This document shows positions 46,476-54,539 of a stretch of 64,000 nucleotides of DNA, piece after piece (position 1 is the first letter of the stretch; each line of letters begins with the position of its first letter). Under the pieces are notes generated by a model. That model ran no database searches. It worked only from the letters and a program-made list of their open reading frames with translations, and was not told the origin of the DNA. The stretch lies in assembly GCF_046237015.1 (NCBI RefSeq), contig NZ_JBJYIN010000017.1, forward strand, positions 42,775 through 106,774, given 5' to 3'. The DNA comes from JBJYIN01 sp046237015. Lineage in GTDB: Bacteria; Pseudomonadota; Gammaproteobacteria; Enterobacterales; Enterobacteriaceae. The translations under genes and the position numbers were made by a program.

Positions 46476-47468
46476 TTAGTAGAGTTGAGCGGCTTGCCGT
46501 AATTCATCAAGATTTTCTTGTGGTGTTTTTCCAATAAGGACAGAACAACCTGGAGCCAGAATAAAACCACGCCCCTGAGTTTGCTCAATTGCTTCTCTTA
46601 CACTTCGTCGTACATCATCAACATGACCATGAGCTAGCAGTGAAGAGGATATTCCCCCGCTCACGACGAGTGACGGCTCTTTCTGGCGAACCTGAGCAAA
46701 GGAAGGGTTATTTCCAGATGCCGTATCCCAGTGCATGACCTGCGCCGGATAATCCAGGCAATCATTTAGGTAAATATCGCTCTCACATAAGTGTAAAAAA
46801 TTACACCACAAACTTTTGGCTTCATTCATCACCCGCAGATCATAAGGCCTTATCCATTTCAGATAATCAGATGCAGACATATGCTTGCTATTAGCCCATT
46901 TACTGGAAAAATAAATCCCATCCACCCCTTCATTCACCAGTGCGCGAACAAGATTGGCAAACGTAGTGGCAATCGCATCCAAGGCGTTGCAAACAAGTTC
47001 TGGCGCGATAGTCAGATGCTGGCGAAGCAACTCCGTATTACGATCAACCAGTTTGTCAGCCACATCCAAAGGCAAAAAAACTGTCATGATAATCGGTACA
47101 TTCGGGCCAACCTGTCGGCGAATCAGGCGTAATATCGCCAATTGCTCTGCCAATGGTGGACAGGTCAGATCTAATGGACGTAACTTCGCCCAATCTTCAG
47201 GCTGTGAAATCGGAGAGGATAAACAGTGATGTAACGTCGAGGCATCCGCCGAAGGCCGATAGGTATATCCCCAACCTTCAACATGATAACTGGCTCGTGA
47301 ATGGACTTTAATAAAATCCCAATGATAACGGCGATAGAACTCAACCATCGTGGCAGCAAAATCAACCGTTTTAACTTCCTAAATATAAAAGTGCCCCCAC
47401 GCACCTACAGGGACGGAATCAGGAACGCCATTAGCAAGAGCGACCTGCAAGCGTTCATTAGGCTTCAT
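46476..47468 (-). pseudogene. UroD-family protein interrupted by an in-frame amber codon
   Basis: A uroporphyrinogen-decarboxylase-superfamily protein (PF01208 type, including cobamide methyltransferases). Reading from the ATG at 47468 (MKPNERLQVALANGVPDSVP, then VGAWGHFYI) the frame hits TAG at 47381-47379 as codon 30, then continues without interruption through EVKTVDFAATMVEFYRRYHW to the stop at 46476. The N-terminal part is typical of the family, so a CAG-to-TAG or similar nonsense change is likely. A restart at the ATG at 47348 would give 290 residues. The rest looks intact (GFILAPGCSVLIG, ENLDELRQAAQL). Sequencing error cannot be excluded. First gene of the dipeptidase/ABC cluster. Confidence 0.8.
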
Positions 47469-47612
47469 ATTGTAGCATTCTCTTTTTTAGTTATATTGAA
47501 TCAAAAATAAAACATTATCGACATGACGAAATGTTCTATTTAACCCTGGATTTAATAAAAAACTTTCGTTATAAGATCAAGAAACGTTAATTTATATAGT
47601 CAGCACTGGCTC

Positions 47613-47631
47613 ATTCCTGCATAGCAGGAAT
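47613..47631. promoter_or_regulatory. Inverted repeat, operator candidate
   Basis: ATTCCTGC-ATA-GCAGGAAT, perfect 8-bp arms around a 3-bp centre, in the AT-rich upstream region of the dipeptidase/ABC cluster. No T-run follows, so an operator is more likely than a terminator. Confidence 0.45.
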
Positions 47632-47898
47632 ATCCATCAATGGTATTAACCAAATACATCAAAACGGACAACAGAGAGTAAATTTCATTATTCTTTAGCA
47701 AAAACTCTTATGAACCATTTTATTATTCGCATAATAATCCATTATTAATGGCTCTTTTAATTATAAATTCAACTTAACTTATGCGTTAAATGAAAAACAT
47801 CATGCCAGTACATCATCCGGTGGCTCAGATAATGAGTATTCACAAAAAGCGAAGATAAAACGGGGAAGAGGAAATCATTGAAGGGTAAAGAAAGCAGA

Positions 47899-47917
47899 GA
47901 GGGGCTAACCGCCCCTC
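47899..47917 (-). terminator. Terminator after ghxP
   Basis: GAGGGGC / GCCCCTC with a 5-nt loop, 44 bp after the ghxP stop; the minus-strand continuation is pyrimidine-rich (TCTGCTTTCTTT). Confidence 0.65.
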
Positions 47918-47921
47918 AAAG

Positions 47922-47966
47922 CAAACAGAATTAAAACAAGCAGAATTAAAACAAACAGAGTTAAAG
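47922..47966. repeat. 15-bp tandem repeat (3 units) spanning the ghxP stop
   Basis: Three adjacent 15-bp units (47922, 47937, 47952) of the form CAARCAGARTTAAAA. The innermost unit contains the ghxP stop codon at 47961-47963. Structure resembles the 14-bp array at the end of the M50-HlyD gene. Confidence 0.8.
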
Positions 47967-49328
47967 CGCCCAACCACCCGCGTAAAACACGACCAGAGCC
48001 ACAGCAATGGCGACGGTACCGACATTCAGCTTACGCCATTCACCAGAGAATACCCGTCCCAGAACCAGCGAACTGAACCCCAACATAATGCCCGTCACGA
48101 TATTACAGGTCAGCACGATAAACACGGCACACACCAGACCAGACATGGCGTCAACAAAATCATCAAAGTTGAGTTTGGACACGTTGCTCAACATCAACAA
48201 GCCCACGTACATCAACGCAGGTGCTGTCGCATAGCCAGGAACCAAATAGGACAACGGTGCCAGGAACAGCATCAGCAGAAACAGCACGCCGACAACCGTC
48301 GCGGTCAACCCCGTTTTGCCTCCCGCAGCCGTACCGGCGGCAGATTCGATATACACAGCAGCAGGTGAAGTACCGACCATGCTGGAAAGAATACTACTAA
48401 CGGAGTCAGCCGTTAACGCTTTACCACCATTGATAATCTGTCCGTCTTTATCTAACAGATTGGCCTGCCCTGCTACCGCACGAATCGTACCTGTCGCATC
48501 AAAAACCGCCGTCATCACCAGCGCCAGTACGCTCGGCAACACCATCGGCTGTAACGCGCCCATGATATCCAGATTGAAAATAAGTGAAGTACCGTTGTCA
48601 TCAGTCAGACTCGGCAAATCAAAGAAACCTTCGTATTTCACATTAGGATCAAAAATTAGCCCCAAAATGGAAATAACAACAATGACCAGCAAAATCCCGC
48701 CGGGCACGCGGCATTTTTCTAACCCAATAATTGCAGCCAGCCCCAGCAGCGCCATGATCACAGGGAAAGAAGTGAAATCCCCCAATGCGACAGGCAAACC
48801 ATCAATCGGGTTCTTGATTACCAGGCCAATACCGCTTGCCGCGATAATCAACAAAAACAGGCCAATACCAATCCCCGTGCCGTGTGCGACCCCAAGCGGA
48901 AGATTACGCAAAATCCAGGTACGAATCCCCGTTGCGGAAATGATGGTGAACAACACCCCCATCAGAAAAATCGCCCCCAACGCAACAGGTACGCTAATCT
49001 GCTGCCCCAAGACCAGACTAAAAGCAGTAAATGCGGTTAAAGAGATAGCACAACCAATCGCCATGGGCAGATTAGCCCACAACCCCATCAGCAATGACCC
49101 CAAACCGGCAACCAAACAGGTAGCAACAAATACGGCGCCTGGCGGAAAACCAGCCTTACTCAGCATGCCCGGAACAACAATAACCGAGTAAACCATAGCG
49201 AGGAATGTGGTTAGCCCTGCTAACACTTCCTGACGCAGGCTGCTCCCACGCTGTGTGATTTTAAAATATGCATCAAGCGCATTGTGTGGACGAACCACAC
49301 TATCTGCCTGACGTGTCGTATTTGACAT
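47961..49328 (-). CDS. ghxP: Guanine/hypoxanthine permease GhxP-like
   Basis: An NCS2/AzgA-type purine permease, 455 residues, 12 or more hydrophobic segments. It follows E. coli GhxP (YjcD) closely: RQEVLAGLTTFLAMVYSVIV, GCAISLTAFTAFSLVLGQ, GVAHGTGIGIGLFLLIIA, ALVMTAVFDATGTIRAVAGQ, VYIESAAGTAAGGKTGLTA and the C-terminus VFYAGGWAL. A proton-coupled guanine and hypoxanthine importer in E. coli. Monocistronic; PurR-like site upstream. Confidence 0.93.
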   Translation of the reverse strand: MSNTTRQADSVVRPHNALDAYFKITQRGSSLRQEVLAGLTTFLAMVYSVIVVPGMLSKAGFPPGAVFVATCLVAGLGSLLMGLWANLPMAIGCAISLTAFTAFSLVLGQQISVPVALGAIFLMGVLFTIISATGIRTWILRNLPLGVAHGTGIGIGLFLLIIAASGIGLVIKNPIDGLPVALGDFTSFPVIMALLGLAAIIGLEKCRVPGGILLVIVVISILGLIFDPNVKYEGFFDLPSLTDDNGTSLIFNLDIMGALQPMVLPSVLALVMTAVFDATGTIRAVAGQANLLDKDGQIINGGKALTADSVSSILSSMVGTSPAAVYIESAAGTAAGGKTGLTATVVGVLFLLMLFLAPLSYLVPGYATAPALMYVGLLMLSNVSKLNFDDFVDAMSGLVCAVFIVLTCNIVTGIMLGFSSLVLGRVFSGEWRKLNVGTVAIAVALVVFYAGGWAL

Positions 49329-49439
49329 GGTGTATCCCCTGAAATGTCACTATGTAATGGTAAATCGTAGGTGGTTCCCAGCCTTGCACCGGGAGTACAT
49401 CGTGGATAACAAGATGTACGATAAACCTAATGATCAGGC

Positions 49440-49455
49440 ACGCAAACGATTAGCT
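49440..49455. promoter_or_regulatory. PurR-like operator upstream of ghxP
   Basis: ACGCAAACGATTAGCT has the complete left half and 12 of 16 bases of the PurR consensus ACGCAAACGTTTGCGT. It lies about 110 bp upstream of the ghxP start, where purine repression of a purine permease would make sense. Confidence 0.5.
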
Positions 49456-49649
49456 CACCGAGTGCCAAACCACGAAATTTTTGCAGCCCGTAATTATCCT
49501 GCTTCGCTTACATTGATTTCAACTGCTAATCGATACTATTTATCGATATTTCAAGACACAGAACAAAGCATCCGCGTGTTGCCACACCGGGTTATAGGGC
49601 GAACTCAAAACATCAGTCCACTTCAAACAAACTCCACCTTCACTTTTTT

Positions 49650-49665
49650 TGTGATTCAAGTCACA
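49650..49665. promoter_or_regulatory. CRP site in the azuC-like promoter
   Basis: TGTGA-TTCAAG-TCACA is a full-consensus CRP site 6 bp upstream of the -35 box. Centre is at about -49 relative to the predicted start, so direct repression or activation cannot be decided from spacing alone. Confidence 0.75.
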
Positions 49666-49671
49666 AAAAAG

Positions 49672-49700
49672 TTGACCTAACCTGTCTGTCGGCGTATCTT
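49672..49700 (+). promoter_or_regulatory. Sigma-70 promoter of the small-ORF transcript
   Basis: TTGACC (49672-49677), 17-bp spacer, TATCTT (49695-49700): a good sigma-70 promoter; predicted start near 49707. It would transcribe both small ORFs to the terminator at 49955, giving an RNA of about 280 nt. Confidence 0.75.
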
Positions 49701-49749
49701 TAAAAACGTGAAGTTAATCACAAAAAAACAATCTAACGAGGAATTCAAA

Positions 49750-49821
49750 ATGAAACTGTTAAACAAAATCATCGCTATGTTCGAAAACATCAACATCAGT
49801 TTCGGTACATTCAACCAATAA
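49750..49821 (+). CDS. Small ORF, 23 residues, AzuC-like N-terminus
   Basis: ATG with AGGA upstream (ACGAGGAATTCAAAATG) encodes MKLLNKIIAMFENINISF plus GTFNQ, an amphipathic hydrophobic/basic peptide. Its first residues resemble the N-terminus of E. coli AzuC (MKLRKILKSMF, from memory). It lies 28 bp upstream of the second small ORF on the same predicted transcript. It may be a paralogue or a leader peptide. Function unknown. Confidence 0.55.
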   Translation: MKLLNKIIAMFENINISFGTFNQ

Positions 49822-49848
49822 TTCCAGAGCATGTGAGGGGATAAAAAG

Positions 49849-49935
49849 ATGAGTGTTGTCCGTAAAATTAATCAAATATTAAAAGCGTTGGGCAAAACCT
49901 ATCGCGGTGTTACCCCCCACGCTATCTTCCGTTAA
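49849..49935 (+). CDS. azuC: AzuC-like small protein
   Basis: A 28-residue ORF with a strong ribosome-binding site (GAGGGG, 7-8 bp from ATG). It encodes MSVVRKINQILKALGKTYRG followed by VTPHAIFR. The length and the C-terminal pattern (KTY-G-V-P---FR) match E. coli AzuC (28 residues, ending KTFKDVPPGNMFR as I recall it). In E. coli azuC is part of the dual-function AzuCR RNA under CRP control; here a consensus CRP site and a strong promoter precede it and a terminator follows. Homology should be confirmed with conserved synteny. Confidence 0.65.
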   Translation: MSVVRKINQILKALGKTYRGVTPHAIFR

Positions 49936-49954
49936 TCGTTTTTACGATAACGAT

Positions 49955-49985
49955 AAATGGTCGCCATTCGGCGGCCATTTTTGTT
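49955..49985 (+). terminator. Rho-independent terminator of the azuC-like transcript
   Basis: ATGGTCGCC / GGCGGCCAT pair with one G-T wobble and a short loop, followed by TTTTTG. A second weaker hairpin (CGTTAATCGT...ACGATAACG) overlaps the stop codon just upstream. Confidence 0.85.
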
Positions 49986-50099
49986 TGTTGCTATCCTCAT
50001 CATCTTTCGCGTTGTTCGCGCATCGGCAACGTAAGTTATTTGGCTCATCCATAAGCTTCACCTCAACGTGACCGCCGCACGCTACGTTTAAATCTGTTC

Positions 50100-50146
50100 C
50101 TGACATATTTGGAATGGAGTCAAAAATCTGTTTCCAATATTTTCAG
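50100..50146 (-). terminator. Hairpin overlapping the lpxP stop
   Basis: CTGACATATTTGGAA / TTCCAATATTTTCAG pair over most of 15 positions with a 17-nt loop. The right arm overlaps the lpxP stop codon. Might terminate or protect the lpxP mRNA. Confidence 0.45.
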
Positions 50147-51075
50147 GCGTAGAGCGATACTTCCCCTACCGGGCGCGTTTTGAAACGGCGATGCAGCCAC
50201 AGATATTGTTCTGGTGCGCGCATAATCTCACGTTCAATAACCTTATTCATATAACATGCAGCTTCCTGCTCATCATGGTAAGGGTAATCCTGAAGCTCTG
50301 GCTGAATCACTAAACGATAACCTGAAGCATTCGGATTACGGATCAATACCGTCGTGATCATCGCGGGCTTTGCTAAACGAGCAATCGTATAGGTTCCACT
50401 GGTCGTAGCCGCCTTTTTCACCGCGAAGAAGGGGGCAAATACACTACCTTTAGGGCCATAATCCTGATCGGGTGCAAACCATACCGCCTCTCCACGCCGC
50501 AAGTTGTGCACCATGCCACGTAAATCCTTACGATCGATCATCGCTTTATTGGAGCGAGAGCGTCCCCAGGTTTGCACCATCTCCATCACTTTATTATTGT
50601 GCGGTCGATACATCGCCATCATAGGTTGGCACAATCCCATCGCTCTGCCGCCTAATTCAAGCGACATAAAGTGAATGCCAATCACCATAACGCCGTGATT
50701 TTTCGCACAAGCCTGCTGTAAATTCTCCAGGCCAGAAACATCAAACCAGTGGCGCACACGACGATCTGACCAAAACCAAGCCATACCCGTCTCAACTAAC
50801 GCCATACCCAACGAAGAAAAATTATTGACGATCATTTCTTCTCGCTCGGCATCTGTAATATTGGGGAAACACAACTCAAGGTTACGTCGGGCGATGGCCA
50901 CCCTACGTTTAAGAAACAGGCGGGAGAAACGACCTGCGCTACTGCCTATTTTCATCAACAGCGGATAGGGAAGCTGTACCAGCAAAAATAGTATCCCCAA
51001 ACCGAACCATGTAGACCAATAGCGAGGATGAAGCAATGCCCTGGTAAATGTTTGTTTAATCTTCATGAGACTCAT
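50143..51075 (-). CDS. lpxP: Lipid A palmitoleoyl acyltransferase LpxP-like
   Basis: An inner-membrane late acyltransferase of the LpxL/LpxM/LpxP family, 310 residues. It follows E. coli LpxP closely: LHPRYWSTWFGLGILFLLVQ, HFMSLELGGRAMGLCQPMM (HxxxxxE catalytic motif H-F-M-S-L-E-L), MYRPHNNKVMEMVQTWGRSR, GEAVWFAPDQDYGPKGSVFA, MNKVIEREIMRAPEQYLWLH and RRFKTRPVGEVSLY. In E. coli LpxP adds palmitoleate to lipid A at low temperature; the nearby cold-shock gene fits this. Start could be M1 (51075) or M4. Confidence 0.93.
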   Translation of the reverse strand: MSLMKIKQTFTRALLHPRYWSTWFGLGILFLLVQLPYPLLMKIGSSAGRFSRLFLKRRVAIARRNLELCFPNITDAEREEMIVNNFSSLGMALVETGMAWFWSDRRVRHWFDVSGLENLQQACAKNHGVMVIGIHFMSLELGGRAMGLCQPMMAMYRPHNNKVMEMVQTWGRSRSNKAMIDRKDLRGMVHNLRRGEAVWFAPDQDYGPKGSVFAPFFAVKKAATTSGTYTIARLAKPAMITTVLIRNPNASGYRLVIQPELQDYPYHDEQEAACYMNKVIEREIMRAPEQYLWLHRRFKTRPVGEVSLYA

Positions 51076-51440
51076 CTTTTAGTGGTCAAATAACGTACCG
51101 CATCAAAGAATCGCTCTCATCGCGCTACATCTACTGAGACACTATTTAATTGTTATCGTTGCTGTGGTGTATGAAATTGATACTAGCCATCACAACCTGT
51201 GTGGTTAACACAAGAAAGCACGGCTAATTATGAGGAGATCATGGGAAGTACTCGAACCAACCAGCCTGAAGGCCTAAAGTGGTTTACATCATACTCGAAT
51301 TCACAAGGGGAGAGGAGTGATAGCAATACAAATAATTAAGCCCCTGAAAAAAGCTGAGGGGCTTATACAAAATCAACGTTTCTTGACGATGACAGGTAGA
51401 GACACAATGAACACTACCTGGCTAACATCAAAAAAGACCG
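51076..51440. other. Gap between lpxP and the cold-shock gene
   Basis: A 365-bp stretch containing the csp terminator and the lpxP promoter region. No other ORF or operator was recognised. Confidence 0.4.
51337..51365 (-). terminator. Terminator after the cold-shock gene
   Basis: TAAGCCCCT / AGGGGCTTA, perfect 9-bp arms with an 11-nt loop, 76 bp after the csp stop; the minus strand continues TTAATTATTTG. Confidence 0.75.
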
Positions 51441-51659
51441 TTAGATTACAGTAACATTCACCGCTGATGGACCTTTCTGGCCGCTTTCAACGCTAAATTC
51501 TACCTTCTGACCTTCGTCCAGGCTCTTGTAATCGTTACCCTGGCCTTGAATGGCAGAGAAGTGAACGAATACATCTTTGCTGCCATCGGTCGGGGTAATA
51601 AAACCGAAACCTTTACCAGCATCAAACCATTTAACCAATCCAGTCATTTTATTAGACAT
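51441..51659 (-). CDS. Cold-shock-domain protein, CspE/CspC type
   Basis: A 72-residue cold-shock protein with both RNA-binding motifs (KGFGFITP and VFVHFSAI) and the family end (GQKGPSAVNVTVI). As a single-domain RNA chaperone it is closest in pattern to CspE/CspC-type enterobacterial proteins, but paralogue assignment needs alignment. An unusually long non-coding leader (51660-52006) precedes it, as expected for cold-shock mRNAs. Start ATG at 51659 follows AAGGAAATT. Confidence 0.93.
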   Translation of the reverse strand: MSNKMTGLVKWFDAGKGFGFITPTDGSKDVFVHFSAIQGQGNDYKSLDEGQKVEFSVESGQKGPSAVNVTVI

Positions 51660-52006
51660 CGAGAATTTCCTTTAATATTAAGATAGCCACAATAGGGCCG
51701 AACAGGGACTGTTACAGTGATTACTTATGGGCGCTTATAAGAAGGAAATTCGTCGGATAAGAGATTGGATACATCGCTTGAACTAGGAACTACTTAATTA
51801 CAATGTCTTTCATAAATAGGTCTGTATGACAGGCCGATGGAGGTATTAACGCATGAATGATTTTGCATAGCAAGCCTTTCTTCTCATCATGCATAAAGAA
51901 CAGCCAGTTTCTCTTCAGGCTACCACTACCTCAGTTGCATGACCCACCCCCTCCATGGGCCGGGTCTGTCTGGATCGCTGCACGATGAAAGAACAGCCAG
52001 ATAAGA
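51660..52006. other. Leader/upstream region of the cold-shock gene
   Basis: A 347-bp non-coding region that should include the csp promoter and long 5' UTR. A GC-rich dyad (GACCC...GGGTC, about 51941-51966) lies near the end of the molbindin gene and may terminate it. No ORF was recognised. Confidence 0.4.
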
Positions 52007-52435
52007 TTATTTTTTTGTCGCTAGAATCACGCTGGAAGCTTTAATCAACGCGATCACACGACTTCCTGTGGCAATCGCCATTTCATCAACGCTTTCATTC
52101 GTGATACTAGACGTCAGTTTTAATCCATTACTGGTTTCGACATGCACAGTCGCATTCACCGCGCCTTTAATCACTTTCGTCACCGTTCCTAAAAACTGGT
52201 TCCGTGCTGAAAAATTCAATCCGCAGTCTGCCGATGCCAAAATCACCCAAGGCGCTTTGATCAATGCAATCGCGGTCTTACCCGGAGATAGGCTTAGAGA
52301 ATCACTGCTGGCTTTGGTGATCACCGTTGTCAATTGGTCCCCGCCATTCAGCGTTAAAACGACTTCATTATTAACAGCCCCTTCAATAACGCTGGAAACG
52401 ACTCCAGTTAACTGATTTCTTGCAGAAACTGACAT
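52007..52435 (-). CDS. Molybdate-binding protein with two Mop domains
   Basis: A 142-residue molbindin made of two tandem Mop/TOBE domains. Each begins SARNQ (SARNQLTGVVSSVIEGAVNN; SARNQFLGTVTKVIKGAVNA) and ends GKTAIALIKAPWVILA / GSRVIALIKASSVILA. It resembles ModG-type storage proteins and the C-terminal part of ModE. Cytoplasmic binding or storage of molybdate/tungstate is the likely role. No mod transport gene is adjacent. Confidence 0.88.
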   Translation of the reverse strand: MSVSARNQLTGVVSSVIEGAVNNEVVLTLNGGDQLTTVITKASSDSLSLSPGKTAIALIKAPWVILASADCGLNFSARNQFLGTVTKVIKGAVNATVHVETSNGLKLTSSITNESVDEMAIATGSRVIALIKASSVILATKK

Positions 52436-52530
52436 AACTCCCCCTCTACTTTACCGATTGAATGGCTTTTGTTGCAAAAAATTCAACAAAGCAAAAAATC
52501 ACGAAATAATTATACCTCAGCGTACCATCA

Positions 52531-52833
52531 TCAGGGCATCATCATGAAATGTTCAATCTGCCTGCGTAACCGCTCATTCTCCTTTTTAAGCTCATCAATT
52601 TGATCCAGTAACGTTAACGCCATGGCAACCCCTGGCCAGTCCAAATCCAGTTCTATTTGTAACCGCTGGGCCCGGCGAAGACAACTGAACGCCCGCTCGT
52701 CAAAGATCCAATGCGGTTCATCAGATTCAAGTGGAACGATCACCCCTAATCCTACTACTTCAATCAGATCATCTTGAGTGATATGCACAGTTCGACACAA
52801 TTCCACCACGGTAAATGTCATTTTCTCCGTCAT
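52531..52833 (-). CDS. cbpM: Chaperone modulator CbpM
   Basis: A CbpM/MerR-like modulator of the CbpA co-chaperone, 100 residues from the ATG at 52833 (MTEKMTFTVVELCRTVHITQ). The ATG overlaps the cbpA stop (TAATG), which decides this start over 52848. Conserved parts include LGVIVP, WIFDERAFSCLRRAQRLQ and the C-terminal coiled coil DQIDELKKENERLRRQIEHF. It inhibits CbpA in E. coli. Confidence 0.92.
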   Translation of the reverse strand: MTEKMTFTVVELCRTVHITQDDLIEVVGLGVIVPLESDEPHWIFDERAFSCLRRAQRLQIELDLDWPGVAMALTLLDQIDELKKENERLRRQIEHFMMMP

Positions 52834-53792
52834 TATTTTGTCCCCCATTCACCACGAGGATTAAATGCGACCTGCTGCTCAGCGAGCTGTCGCCAAAACG
52901 CCGCAGCATGTTCGTCCGGCTTCGGTGGCATCACCACTTTTAGAATCGCGTACAGATCACCCACACCGCTTTTACCAGCTAATCCTTTCCCTTTAATGCG
53001 CAATCGTCTTCCACTTTGGCTACCTGGCGGAATGGTCAAAGCAATTTTCCCTGTCAGCGTAGGGACTTCAATACTGGTTCCTAACGCCGCTTCCCACGGA
53101 GCTAATGGCACGACGATGTTTAGATTATGACCATCAATATCAAACAAAGGATGCGGAGCAATACGAATGGTCAGGAACAAATCGCCATTCGGCCCCCCTC
53201 CCAAGCCAGCACATCCCTGTCCTTTAAGACGAATCCGCTCACCATCGCCCACTCCCGCCGGAATTTTCACATTCAGTGTTTTAGTCATGTCTTTCGTCTG
53301 CCGACCAAACGCATCAAAAACAGGCAATACATAAGAAATTTCACGAGATTGCCCCGCTAACGTTTCTTCAAGAAAAAGAGGAATCTCCATTTCCATATCC
53401 CGGCCACGTTCAGCGTAAGCAGTATGGGAAGCACGCGTTTGATCGCCTTGCGCTGCCCGACGGCCAAATATGGACTCAAAAAAATCAGAGAAATCATGAT
53501 CCTCACCAGCAGACGCGTGCCAATAAGAATGGCCGCTACCAGCGCCAGAAGGCGACGCCGAGAAACGAGGGTCATCGCGGTGTTTCCTCAGTTCATCATA
53601 TTCCGCGCGACGAGCATCGTCCTTTAGCACCTCATAGGCTTCTGCGACATTCTTAAATTTATTTTCCGCATCGTGCTCTTTGCTGACATCAGGGTGGTAC
53701 TTGCGCGCCAATCGGCGATAAGCCGTCTTAATTGTTTTCAAATCGGCGGAGGGGTCGATTTCCAACGCGGCATAGTAATCTTTGAATTCCAT
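52833..53792 (-). CDS. cbpA: Curved-DNA-binding DnaJ-like co-chaperone CbpA
   Basis: A DnaJ paralogue of 319 residues: J-domain with HPD (YRRLARKYHPDVSKEHDAEN), a Gly/Ser-rich linker, and two C-terminal beta domains (LFLEETLAGQSREISYVLPV; GDLFLTIRIAPHPLFDIDGH; VPTLTGKIALTIPPGSQSGR) without a zinc-finger domain, as in CbpA. It stimulates DnaK and binds curved DNA in E. coli. Operon with cbpM. Confidence 0.95.
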   Translation of the reverse strand: MEFKDYYAALEIDPSADLKTIKTAYRRLARKYHPDVSKEHDAENKFKNVAEAYEVLKDDARRAEYDELRKHRDDPRFSASPSGAGSGHSYWHASAGEDHDFSDFFESIFGRRAAQGDQTRASHTAYAERGRDMEMEIPLFLEETLAGQSREISYVLPVFDAFGRQTKDMTKTLNVKIPAGVGDGERIRLKGQGCAGLGGGPNGDLFLTIRIAPHPLFDIDGHNLNIVVPLAPWEAALGTSIEVPTLTGKIALTIPPGSQSGRRLRIKGKGLAGKSGVGDLYAILKVVMPPKPDEHAAAFWRQLAEQQVAFNPRGEWGTK

Positions 53793-54287
53793 GCGGTAAT
53801 ACCCTCAACGTAATGGTTATACCCGATACCAACCAGCCACTACCGTACAAACACTGGTAGGTATCTACGATAACAAGCTCGCTTCTTTTTCTGACAACAT
53901 ATCGATTATTTCCAATCATACGCCCATGCGTTCTGGAGAAAATAAGTTAGAGAGAAAACAAGCCTTCCATTAACACATGAACTAAAAGAAATATTAGCCG
54001 ATGAAATACGGTTATGACGCTATCCCCATTAATGTAGTGTTCAGGAAAAGAGAAAAACAACATTGAGGTAAACCGAAACAGAATAACTTGCAGTTATTGA
54101 TTGATTCAGTTGGTATTTTTTAGAGTGAAGGGAATATAACTGGAAGTGAAGGGAATATAACTGATAAAGATAATAAATGATTTATATAGATAATATTTTA
54201 TTCTAAGTTTTTCATACCCCCAAATGTACCCCCAATCGTATTCCCGTTATAATGTACGCATAAGCAATATTTTTAGTGGAACACAGT
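53793..54287. other. Junction between cbpA and the satellite element
   Basis: A 495-bp AT-rich non-coding region. It holds the cbpA promoter, a 21-bp direct repeat (54124-54163) and two TACCCCCA-type motifs near 54218-54236. The left end of the P4-like element probably lies here, but no tRNA and no duplicated attachment core could be identified. Confidence 0.4.
54124..54163. repeat. 21-bp tandem repeat, about two copies
   Basis: AGTGAAGGGAATATAACTGGA at 54124 is followed directly by AGTGAAGGGAATATAACTG at 54145. The pair lies close to the presumed left boundary of the satellite element. Confidence 0.75.
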
Positions 54288-54539
54288 ATGGAACCACGTA
54301 AAAAACTCCCCGAATGTCCTAAATGTGGGGCATGGATGCGAGCACGTACAAGCATGATCTTAGATGTTAATGTGCGCAGAATCTACCGCGTTTGTACCGG
54401 TCAAGAATGCGGATTTAAATGCACATCATTGCAATGGTATGAGGTCGCCCTTAACCAGTCAGAAGAAAACGCCAGCATCCCCGCAACAATAAAAACGCGC
54501 TGTATAGAGATGAGACAAGGCCGCTATGATCACTTGTAA
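54288..54539 (+). CDS. Ogr/Delta-type zinc-finger activator, first of two
   Basis: A zinc-finger protein of 83 residues related to P2 Ogr and P4 Delta late-gene activators: CPKCGAWMRARTSMILDVN and VCTGQECGFKCTSLQWYEV give four metal-type Cys (C-x2-C...C-x4-C). The ATG at 54288 is used because a GTG at 54276 lacks a ribosome-binding site while GGA precedes the ATG. Its last 14 bp overlap the second Ogr-like gene. P4 Delta is a fusion of two Ogr-like halves; here they are separate. Confidence 0.8.
   Translation: MEPRKKLPECPKCGAWMRARTSMILDVNVRRIYRVCTGQECGFKCTSLQWYEVALNQSEENASIPATIKTRCIEMRQGRYDHL

Larger units (their letters stand above)
47469..47960. other. Gap upstream of the dipeptidase/ABC cluster
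   Basis: An AT-rich 492-bp stretch holding the cluster promoter and the ghxP terminator. A perfect inverted repeat (47613-47631) lies about 145 bp upstream of the UroD-like start. No protein-coding gene was recognised. Confidence 0.5.

Noticed and set aside
48316..49191. 291-residue plus-strand ORF opposite ghxP
   Set aside because: Antisense to a well-recognised permease; low-complexity residue use typical of an antisense shadow.
53793..54287. tRNA attachment site at the left end of the satellite
   Set aside because: No cloverleaf or tRNA 3' end could be found between cbpA and the first Ogr-like gene.
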